64,000 bases of DNA, from contig NZ_LQIU01000008.1 of NCBI RefSeq assembly GCF_001499995.1, positions 46,756 through 110,755 on the forward strand, in the 5' to 3' direction. Positions 1 to 6,459 of the stretch are shown piece after piece. A model generated the notes under the pieces. It saw only the letters and a list, made by a program, of their open reading frames with translations, was not told the origin of the DNA and did not search any database. The position numbers were made by a program, and so were the translations under genes. The first letter of the stretch is position 1. Each line of letters opens with the position of its first letter. The DNA comes from Mycobacterium sp. IS-1496 (GTDB taxonomy: Bacteria; Actinomycetota; Actinomycetes; Mycobacteriales; Mycobacteriaceae).

Positions 1-205
1 ACTCGCACGGGTAGGGGTAGTAGGGCCCCGTGGAGCCGCCTGTACCGCTGCCGGTGTCGGAACCGCGCACGTCACCCTGCGCGCAGACCGTCACCCCACC
101 GGCATTGGTGCAGTCCGCGAGCGCCGGAGCGGCCGACGCCAGTGCCCCCATGGGCGCAAGTGCACCGACCGCTCCCGCGGCCAGCAGGCGTCGCGTCGGA
201 TGCAT
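1..205 (-). CDS. Small secreted protein, cut by the window edge (paralogue of 603-956)
   Basis: The reading frame starts at ATG 205 on the minus strand and runs off the left edge, so only the first 68 residues are visible. It opens with a basic stretch (MHPTRRLL) and a hydrophobic Ala-rich segment ending ASAAPALA, a typical Sec signal peptide. The mature part begins DCTNAGGVTVCAQG and reaches YYPYPCE. The same spacing is seen in the protein at 603-956 (ECTETGGITMCQN, then WYPYPCE), so the two are paralogues. It follows the hemophore-related gene by 5 bases and is probably in the same operon. Function unknown; likely exported and disulfide-bonded. Confidence 0.75.
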   Translation of the reverse strand, partial: MHPTRRLLAAGAVGALAPMGALASAAPALADCTNAGGVTVCAQGDVRGSDTGSGTGGSTGPYYPYPCE

Positions 206-210
206 CTCAG

Positions 211-576
211 CTATTGTGTTGCGCCGCAGCGGTTTCGGAAGTCGACCATCGGCTGCCGGATGCCCTGGAGATCTGCCCTCACCTGTGGGTTGGCGTCGGC
301 GTACTCGGCGACTCGTGCGCGAACCTCTTCCCTGGGGAGACCCTTGAGGGTGGTGAAGAACGCGTTGACCTCCGGGTGGGTGAACAGGTAGGTCGAGGTC
401 GCCGCGGTGACACCCGCCGCGACGCCTGACATATCCGCCGCCGTGCAGTTCGGTGGCGGTGGTGGTGGCAGAGGTGGCGGCTGTGCCGACGCGGTGGCGC
501 CGCCACTCACGAGCGCAACACCTACCGCGGCGCCGACGGCGACTGCGGCGCCGAATGCGCGGAATCTGATCGTCAT
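211..576 (-). CDS. Hemophore-related secreted protein (Rv0203/Rv1174c-type family)
   Basis: A 121-residue exported protein. A signal peptide (residues about 1-35, ending ATASA) is followed by a Pro-rich stretch (PPPLPPPPPP) and a helical domain with one Cys near each end (NCTAADMSG ... RNRCGATQ). The body carries the pattern TSTYLFTHPEVNAFFTTL and RARVAEYADANPQVRADL, which I recognise from the mycobacterial hemophore-related family whose member Rv0203 binds heme outside the cell. Start ATG 576 is preferred over an upstream codon because GAGAGGAG lies just upstream of it. It sits 26 bases after one small secreted protein and 5 before another. Heme binding is inferred from family membership. 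Confidence 0.85.
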   Translation of the reverse strand: MTIRFRAFGAAVAVGAAVGVALVSGGATASAQPPPLPPPPPPNCTAADMSGVAAGVTAATSTYLFTHPEVNAFFTTLKGLPREEVRARVAEYADANPQVRADLQGIRQPMVDFRNRCGATQ

Positions 577-602
577 GTCACTCCTCTCGAAGAGGTCGGG
601 CT

Positions 603-956
603 TCACCGCCCGCCGATACCTCCGCCGCCACCGGGTCGGTCAGGCCGGTCGCCGGGACGGCCGGGTAGGCCGATGTCCGGCCGCCCCGGTTCGGGCGGCC
701 TGACGTCGTTGTCGGAGTCGTAGTCGAAGACCGACAGGCCGTCGTCGCAGAGGTAGTCGTACTCGCATGGGTACGGGTACCACAGGTCCGCTTCGGCGGG
801 TCCGGTGTCGGCGCGCCGAACTTCGTTCTGGCACATCGTGATTCCACCGGTTTCGGTGCACTCGGCGGAAGCGGGCGGGGCGGTGAAGACCAGGTATGAC
901 GGGAGAACCGTCACCATCGCCGCGCCGAAGGCCGCGCACTGTCGAAGAATTCGCAT
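603..956 (-). CDS. Small secreted Cys-containing protein
   Basis: A 117-residue protein with a signal peptide (MRILRQCAAFG to about ASA at residue 31). The mature protein starts ECTETGGITMCQNEV, contains WYPYPCEYDYLCDDG, and ends in a Gly/Pro/Arg-rich tail (RPDRPGGGGGIGGR). Four Cys in the mature part suggest two disulfides. A strong ribosome site (GGGGAGGA) precedes ATG 956. It is first of three minus-strand secreted genes and is paralogous to the third (1-205). I do not recognise a named domain. The location next to a hemophore-related protein suggests an extracellular or envelope role, but that is inference. Confidence 0.8.
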   Translation of the reverse strand: MRILRQCAAFGAAMVTVLPSYLVFTAPPASAECTETGGITMCQNEVRRADTGPAEADLWYPYPCEYDYLCDDGLSVFDYDSDNDVRPPEPGRPDIGLPGRPGDRPDRPGGGGGIGGR

Positions 957-1139
957 GGCCGTTCCTCCCCGTTGAAGACGCCCTGCAGCGAGAAGCTTAG
1001 GCCGGTGCGGGTTCGCTTATCGGATATTGACGAACAAAGAACGAAATTCGGTTCCGACCGGTGAGGTGCTTGACGCTTCAACGGACTCTGGCTTTCTCGC
1101 GCTCGGGCGGCGAATACTTGGGCGGTCGAGGAGGTCTCC
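957..1139. promoter_or_regulatory. Divergent intergenic region
   Basis: This 183-base gap separates the minus-strand secreted-protein genes from the plus-strand monooxygenase-like gene. On the minus strand a TAAGCT -10-like element lies at about 994-999. On the plus strand a TTGACG -35-like hexamer occurs near 1072, and GAGGAGG sits just before ATG 1140. No iron-box palindrome was obvious by eye. Confidence 0.35.
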
Positions 1140-2597
1140 ATGACCGAGAACTGTGATGTCTGCATCGTCGGTGCCGGCCTGGCCGGCCTCAACGCCCTCT
1201 ATGCCGCGAGCCGGCACCTCGCGCCGGATCAGCGGATCATCCTCGTCGACCGCAGGCGGCGCGTCGGCGGGATGTGGGTCGACACGTACCCGTATGTCCG
1301 CCTGCACCAGCCGCACGGCATGTTCACCGCGGGCGACATCGCCTGGACGCTCGGCCGCGATCGGTCGTACCTCGCGACGAAGGACGAGGTGCTCGACCAT
1401 ATGCAGCACTGCCTCGACGAGATCCGCACGCGTGTGCGGGTCGACGAGTTCTACGGCTGGGACATGGTCGACGACGTGGAGGCCGGTGGCCGGGTCCGCG
1501 TCTCTTGCCTGTCGGCCGACGGCGCATCGCTGGAGATCGACGCCGCGAAGCTGGTGAAGGCCTACGGTTTACGCGTCACACCGAACGATCCGCTGCCGAT
1601 CTCGAGTGAGCGCGTGCATTCGGTGTCCCCGGACTACTGCGACGTGCACACCGGCGAGATAGCCGACGGCTCAACGCCGGTCTGGATCATCGGCGGCGGG
1701 AAGACCGCGATGGACACCGCCCACGCGCTGATCACTCGATGTCCCGGACGGGAGGTCAACCTGGTCGCCGGTGGCGGCACGTTCTTCCAGTGCCGCGACA
1801 AGTTCTTCCCCACCGGGGTGCGGAGGTGGGTCGGCGGAACCCTCGTCAGCACGCTGGGAGTTCAGGCGTCCCGGCGGTTCGACGGCACGAACGAGGACGA
1901 GGTCTGGCGCTGGCACCGCGCGCGGTACGGCACCTGGGTCACTCCCCGCACCACGAACTTCCTGCTGGGCGTGTTGTCGGAGGCCGAGTGCAAAACCATC
2001 GCCGAGGGTCTGCACTCGGTGACCATGGACTACTTCCTCGACGCCGTCGATCGAGGCGACGGGGTCGAGTTGACGTTCCGCAGCGGTGAGGGCATCCCCG
2101 TCGCACCCGGAAGCTGGATCGTGAACTGCACGGGGTACCTCACCCACCGTGACGATCCGTACGAACCCTACGTGTCCGCGGGCGGTTCGGTGCTGTCGAT
2201 CCAGGTTCGTTCGGCGACAATGCATCTGAGCTCATACATGGGTTACTTCCTGACGCACATGCTGATGCTCGGCCGGCTGCGTGACACCCCGCTCTACGAA
2301 CTCGACGTCCAGGACCTGACGAACAAGTCGCGAACGGCGTTCCCGTACACGCTGCTGACCCTCGCGCAGTACAACCTCAGCCTCATGGCGGATGAACTGC
2401 CGATGAAGGTGTTCGCCGAGTGCGGGCTGGATTTCGACCTCTGGTACCCGCTGCCGCGCCGGTTGGCGGCGACGGCCAGGTTCATGCTGACGCACCGCAG
2501 GCACCGCGACCACCAGCGCCGGGCCCTGGACACGGTCAGGGAGCGGTTCGACCTCCGGTGCGGTCCGCTGAACCAGGGAACGGGCGTGGTGACGTGA
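1140..2597 (+). CDS. FAD/NAD(P)-binding monooxygenase-like protein
   Basis: A 485-residue protein with an N-terminal FAD-binding Rossmann motif (VCIVGAGLAGLNAL, residues about 7-20) and a second nucleotide-binding glycine motif (VWIIGGGKTAMDTA, around residue 182), the arrangement of flavin-dependent monooxygenases of the FMO/Baeyer-Villiger group. The region WVDTYPYVRLHQPHG follows the first motif as in that group, and a conserved VNCTGYL lies in the C-terminal half. Start ATG 1140 has GAGGAGG 6 bases upstream. The substrate cannot be told from sequence. It is transcribed away from the secreted-protein operon, so a functional link is not evident. Confidence 0.8.
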   Translation: MTENCDVCIVGAGLAGLNALYAASRHLAPDQRIILVDRRRRVGGMWVDTYPYVRLHQPHGMFTAGDIAWTLGRDRSYLATKDEVLDHMQHCLDEIRTRVRVDEFYGWDMVDDVEAGGRVRVSCLSADGASLEIDAAKLVKAYGLRVTPNDPLPISSERVHSVSPDYCDVHTGEIADGSTPVWIIGGGKTAMDTAHALITRCPGREVNLVAGGGTFFQCRDKFFPTGVRRWVGGTLVSTLGVQASRRFDGTNEDEVWRWHRARYGTWVTPRTTNFLLGVLSEAECKTIAEGLHSVTMDYFLDAVDRGDGVELTFRSGEGIPVAPGSWIVNCTGYLTHRDDPYEPYVSAGGSVLSIQVRSATMHLSSYMGYFLTHMLMLGRLRDTPLYELDVQDLTNKSRTAFPYTLLTLAQYNLSLMADELPMKVFAECGLDFDLWYPLPRRLAATARFMLTHRRHRDHQRRALDTVRERFDLRCGPLNQGTGVVT

Positions 2598-2726
2598 CCG
2601 GTCGAACACCGCTTCGATCAAATCCCGCCACGTCGACACGTGTGTGATTCGCCCCGGCGCGTCACCGGCTCTCGCGCTGCGCGCACACCCGATCGGCACC
2701 AGACTGGGCCGATGCCCCGCGACACC

Positions 2727-3530
2727 ATGAGCCGTACCGTCGGCGCCGAACTCGAGATCGAGGTCACCGCACCCACCACGCTCGAGTTCCAGATCGCGCT
2801 CGCCGCCCATCCCGGCGCGGACGTGACCGAAGCACTGACGTTCCGTCACAACGGCACATCCGTCGAGGCGCAGGAACTCAGCGGCGAACACGGCACCCGC
2901 ATCCACAAGTTCGACGCCGCGCAAGGCACGGTGACCGCGTCCTACGAGGCGACGATCCGGGGTCTCGCCGAACCGCCCGAGGTCCGCGAGATCGATCTGT
3001 CGACCTATCTGCGACCGAGCCGCTACGCAGAGGCGGACAAGTTCTTCGGCTTCGCCGCAACGGAATTCGGCGACGTCACCGACTCCGGAGCCCTACTGGA
3101 GCGGGTGTCGTCGTGGGTGGGTGCCCGCCTCGACTATGTACCGGGATCGAGCGATCCGATCGACGGCGCCGCGGACACCCTGCTGGCCGGCGCGGGGGTC
3201 TGCCGTGACTACGCCCACCTGGTCATCGCGATGCTGCGCGCGCTCAACGTCCCGGCCCGCCTGGTCTCCGTCTACGCGCCCGGCTGCAGCCCGATGGACT
3301 TCCACGCCGTCGCGGAGGCGCACGTCGACGGGCAGTGGCGGGTGGTCGACGCCACCTGCCTGGCGCCCCGGCAGTCCATGGTGCGCATCGCGACCGGACG
3401 CGACGCCGCCGACACCGCGTTCCTCGACAACCACGACGGGTCGATCACCCTGCAGAAGATGACGGTCACCGCGGTGGTCGACGGTGAACTGCCGCGGGAC
3501 TCGGTGTCCGACCTCGTCACTCTGCGGTGA
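2727..3530 (+). CDS. Transglutaminase-like cysteine protease-fold protein
   Basis: About 267 residues with the transglutaminase-like core. The Cys lies in GVCRDYAHLVIAMLRAL (about residue 159), the His in DFHAVAEAHVDG (about 193) and the Asp in WRVVDATCLAP (about 208), a complete Cys-His-Asp triad. The N-terminal beta-rich part (GAELEIEVTAPTTLEFQI) is typical of the bacterial transglutaminase family often adjacent to other envelope enzymes. ATG 2727 (MSRTVG) is chosen from family resemblance; ATG 2712 is an alternative, with CAGACT 6 bases upstream. Its 3' end overlaps the convergent hydrolase gene by 14 bases. Probably a protease or amidase; substrate unknown. Confidence 0.82.
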   Translation: MSRTVGAELEIEVTAPTTLEFQIALAAHPGADVTEALTFRHNGTSVEAQELSGEHGTRIHKFDAAQGTVTASYEATIRGLAEPPEVREIDLSTYLRPSRYAEADKFFGFAATEFGDVTDSGALLERVSSWVGARLDYVPGSSDPIDGAADTLLAGAGVCRDYAHLVIAMLRALNVPARLVSVYAPGCSPMDFHAVAEAHVDGQWRVVDATCLAPRQSMVRIATGRDAADTAFLDNHDGSITLQKMTVTAVVDGELPRDSVSDLVTLR

Positions 3531-4743
3531 CGCCCAACCAGTGCACCAGTCGGTCGTAGATCTCGGGATGGTTGAGCAGGTCGAAGTGATGCAGACCCGT
3601 CATCACCAGACCGTTGTCCGCTTCGAAGGGGATCCGGCGATGTCGTCCCCGCCCGGACGCGCTCGCCGGCCGCACCAGGTGATCGCCCAGAATCAGGCCC
3701 ACCGGACGCGGCGCGGCCGACGTCGCCACGAAGTGGTAGGACGCACCGGGCAGGAACGGCACCTCGTTGCAGCGGTCCCGCAGGAACTCGTCGGGATCCG
3801 CCTCGGCCCAGTCGTCGTCCAGGCAGGCGCCGAAACGCAGATCCTTGATGCCGTCGCTGCGCAGGTTGAGGAAGTCCGCCAGGGCGCGGGTCTCGCGTAA
3901 CCGGGCCAACGCCCACGCCGCGGCGTTGACGCCCTTCTCGAGGTCGGCGCCCAGGTGTGGCGAGCCCAGGCACACCACCTGGCGCACCCGCCGGGTCCAG
4001 TCGTCGCCGTTCTCGTCGCCGTAGTGGCACGCGCTGCGCACCACCAGCCCGCCCATCGAATGCCCGACCAACGCGAGGTCGGACACCGGGACCGGCCACG
4101 CCTCGGTCAACGACACCAGCAGTTCGTCGAGCGCATGCCCGTTGTCCGAGATGTGCAGGCCGGTGTTGTACCGGACGTCGACCGGGGTGAAGCCGAGGTC
4201 GTCGCGCAGCCGCGCACCGTACGGCCGCGGGTCCGGCGCCTCGACGGACGCACGCGGGGGCCGCCGCCACGACGATTCGGTCTGGCACAGGCCGTGGACG
4301 AAGACGACGATGCGGTCCGTCGCCTCGGGAAACGCCTCGGCGAGCGGCGCAGGCGCCGGATCCACGCTGCGCCCGTCGACCCGCACCGCCATCGTCGTGG
4401 CCAGCGCATTGCCGCGGGAGGCGAGTTCGTCGCCGTAGATGCCGTTGAGCGCGGCGATCGCCTCCGCGACGGCAGGTGTCCGGTCGATCGGCGTCTCGTC
4501 GTCGAAGCGTGTCGCCGCAAGCGCGCCGACAGCCTGGGGCACGCGTTGCCCCGTGGTGCCGATGGCGGTGTAGACGGCCTGGGCGATCGCGTCGTGGATC
4601 ATCTCGACCGGCCGGGCGGCGGGGCCGACGGAGGCGAACACCCGACTCGCGATGCCGGTGTGCATGCCCCGGACGATGTCGTGCAGGACGGTGACGCCCT
4701 CGGCGGCGACTTCGCCGAGGGCCCTGATCTCAGTGGCGCGCAT
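3517..4743 (-). CDS. Alpha/beta hydrolase (lipase/PGAP1-like)
   Basis: A 408-residue protein with an alpha/beta hydrolase core in its second half: oxyanion-hole region VFVHGLCQTESSW, nucleophile elbow LVGHSMGGLVVRSA and a later LHHFDLLNHPEIY that probably supplies the catalytic His. The N-terminal 130 residues (MRATEIRALGEVAAEGV ...) are helical and resemble extensions in actinobacterial permease/hydrolase proteins. ATG 4743 is chosen because AGGG sits just upstream; GTG 4776 would add 11 residues. The gene overlaps the end of the rhomboid-like gene by 14 bases, so the two are likely cotranscribed. Lipid or ester substrate is inferred from the fold only. Confidence 0.8.
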   Translation of the reverse strand: MRATEIRALGEVAAEGVTVLHDIVRGMHTGIASRVFASVGPAARPVEMIHDAIAQAVYTAIGTTGQRVPQAVGALAATRFDDETPIDRTPAVAEAIAALNGIYGDELASRGNALATTMAVRVDGRSVDPAPAPLAEAFPEATDRIVVFVHGLCQTESSWRRPPRASVEAPDPRPYGARLRDDLGFTPVDVRYNTGLHISDNGHALDELLVSLTEAWPVPVSDLALVGHSMGGLVVRSACHYGDENGDDWTRRVRQVVCLGSPHLGADLEKGVNAAAWALARLRETRALADFLNLRSDGIKDLRFGACLDDDWAEADPDEFLRDRCNEVPFLPGASYHFVATSAAPRPVGLILGDHLVRPASASGRGRHRRIPFEADNGLVMTGLHHFDLLNHPEIYDRLVHWLGVTAE

Positions 4744-5371
4744 GTCCCTGTGTACCCGGATACGGGTGCCGGTCACGGTCGATCGCCAATGGGCTCAGCG
4801 CCAGGCCGGTGAGGAAGGCGCTCAGGTGACCCACCTCGGTGAACGTCGGCCGGACGACCGCGTTGGCCGCGAGCACCGCCACCCCGGCGGCCCGCGCACG
4901 GGCCCGGTGCCGGCGCGGCAGGTACGCAAACAGCGTTCCCGCGACGCCCAGCAGGAAATAGCTGACCCCCACGTCGTGGGCGTCGGCCAGCCGTGGCGGC
5001 GCCTGTTCGGCGCGGATGGACCGGCGCAGGTATCCCTGCCCGAGATAGGTGCCGGTGATGTGCGCGGCGGTGCCGACCATGAGCCACCGCTGGGTTCCCA
5101 GGCGACGCTCGGCCGGGGCGAGGACGGCGGCGAACGGCGGGACATACGGCCACCACCTCCGGCCGTCGAGCCAGAACAGGCTGGCCGCCAGCACCCGCGT
5201 CGGCTCCTCGGAGAGGTGGTGCAGATTGGTCGACTGGCTGCGCAGCAGTTGTGCGCGCGAACCGCCCGCGGCCCGCTGCACCCGCGTGGTGACCGCGAGG
5301 ACGGCCAGCCATATGAACGTCGCCGGCGCGCCGGCCAGACCACGTCCGACCACTCCCCGAGCACGTGCCAC
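4730..5371 (-). CDS. Rhomboid-like integral membrane protein
   Basis: A 213-residue polytopic protein with about five or six hydrophobic segments (FIWLAVLAVTTRV, VLAASLFWLDG, WPYVPPFAAVLAPAERRLG, VSYFLLGVAGTLFAYL, AAGVAVLAANAVV, HLSAFLTGLALSPLA). Short signatures such as THITGTYLGQ-like AAHITGTYLGQG, DVGVSYFLLG and GHLSAFLTGL match the actinobacterial rhomboid-like family. The HxxxxLTGL ending resembles the rhomboid membrane segment that carries His, but no clear GxSG serine motif is present, so protease activity is doubtful. GTG 5371 is supported by a TAGATT -10 element 6 bases upstream, implying a leaderless mRNA. It leads the downstream hydrolase gene. Confidence 0.7.
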   Translation of the reverse strand: MARARGVVGRGLAGAPATFIWLAVLAVTTRVQRAAGGSRAQLLRSQSTNLHHLSEEPTRVLAASLFWLDGRRWWPYVPPFAAVLAPAERRLGTQRWLMVGTAAHITGTYLGQGYLRRSIRAEQAPPRLADAHDVGVSYFLLGVAGTLFAYLPRRHRARARAAGVAVLAANAVVRPTFTEVGHLSAFLTGLALSPLAIDRDRHPYPGTQGHARH

Positions 5372-5377
5372 CTTGTG

Positions 5378-5383
5378 AATCTA
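5378..5383 (-). promoter_or_regulatory. -10 element TAGATT of the rhomboid-like gene
   Basis: TAGATT reads on the minus strand with 6 bases to GTG 5371. The spacing implies that transcription starts at the start codon. The identical TAGATT-6-GTG arrangement precedes lpdA. Confidence 0.5.
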
Positions 5384-5387
5384 CCGG

Positions 5388-6344
5388 TCAGCCGGCGTGC
5401 AGCGTCTCCTGCGGATTCTGGCCGTAGGAGCCGCGGTAGAGCTCCTCGAACGTCGGCAGATATGGGAAACCCCAGCGGGCGGCGATCGAGAAGACCGACG
5501 TCGACTCCGGGTCGTGGTCGAGCAGGTCCCGGTGGGCACGATCGAGCCGGATGCGGCGCAGATGGTCCAGCGGACCCACCCCGAGATGGCGCCGGAACAG
5601 ATAGATCACCCCGTCGGGGGTGAGCTCGACCGCGGCGGCGATGTCTGCCACGCCGATGTCCGTGGCGGCGCGGTCCTCCATGTAGGCGATGGCCCGGCGC
5701 AGGTAGTTGGGGACCAGCCGGCCCGGGTGTTCGGTGCCGGGTGTCCTGGTGACGGGGAAGATCTCGAGCACCCGGGCGGCCAGCATGCGGCCGGCCTTGC
5801 CCAGCGTGATCGGGTTGGCGGTGTCCGGGTCGTCGAGCAACCGCTCGACGGTGTCGAGCGTGGCCACCCACTTCGCGGCGGCGGCGGCGTTGACGGGGTT
5901 GCCCGACATGAATCGCAGCGACGACGGCGCGACGCCTGCGGATTCCGCCAGCACCCGCACCGGGATCGTCACGGTGTGCGACGAGGCGTGATCGGCGTGG
6001 CACCGGTAACGCGCGCCGGGGAAGTTGGACATGAACACGTCGCCGCGCCGGTAGGAGACACCGTGAGCGTCGCTGTTCGCGGTCACCGTCCCGGCTTGCA
6101 GCGCCGCGATGACCACGCCGCCGTAGTCCTCGACGTCGAACTGCAGGTTGGCGGGCAGCCGCACATCGTGACACTCGAACGTGGAGGTCTGGCGACGCTC
6201 GACGCTGAGCTGACGGGTGGCGGCCCTCGACTCGCGCAGCACGAGGCTGGCGCCGTATTCGGCCTGTAGGTGATCGTGGGCCTCGGCGAGGTCGGGAGTG
6301 GCCCACGATGCCCGGCGGACGAGGGTTCCGGTGTGTGTCTGCAC
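5388..6344 (-). CDS. AraC-family transcriptional regulator
   Basis: About 318 residues. The N-terminal part (RQLSVERRQTSTFECHDVRLP and a cupin-like region ending GDVFMSNFPGARYRCHAD) resembles the AraC-binding-like ligand domain. The C-terminal 100 residues hold two helix-turn-helix units (IGVADIAAAVELTPDGVIYLFRRHLGVGPLDHLRRIRLDRA and SVFSIAARWGF). GTG 6344 is chosen because GGAAGGGGG lies 5 to 8 bases upstream; GTG 6359 is the other option. It sits between the rhomboid-like/hydrolase pair and the FHA-ABC exporter, all on the minus strand. Ligand and targets are unknown. Confidence 0.85.
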   Translation of the reverse strand: MQTHTGTLVRRASWATPDLAEAHDHLQAEYGASLVLRESRAATRQLSVERRQTSTFECHDVRLPANLQFDVEDYGGVVIAALQAGTVTANSDAHGVSYRRGDVFMSNFPGARYRCHADHASSHTVTIPVRVLAESAGVAPSSLRFMSGNPVNAAAAAKWVATLDTVERLLDDPDTANPITLGKAGRMLAARVLEIFPVTRTPGTEHPGRLVPNYLRRAIAYMEDRAATDIGVADIAAAVELTPDGVIYLFRRHLGVGPLDHLRRIRLDRAHRDLLDHDPESTSVFSIAARWGFPYLPTFEELYRGSYGQNPQETLHAG

Positions 6345-6459
6345 TCCGCCCCCTTCCACGGCGGCCGATCGATCAGCGGGTCAGCCGCGCACGGTGATCA
6401 CCATAACCGCACTCATGGCGGGAACGCGAAAATTTGCCCAAATCTTGTCGAACTCGAAA

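Noticed and set aside
407..703. Open frames opposite the hemophore-related and neighbouring secreted genes
   Set aside because: They are low-complexity Arg/Ala/Gly shadows of GC-rich coding on the other strand; the real genes have signal peptides, ribosome sites and family motifs.
6360..6459. GGTGATCACC palindrome between the AraC gene and the FHA/ABC exporter gene
   Set aside because: It is a real 10-bp palindrome (about 6392-6401), but so short a site is expected by chance at this scale and nothing else supports it as an operator.
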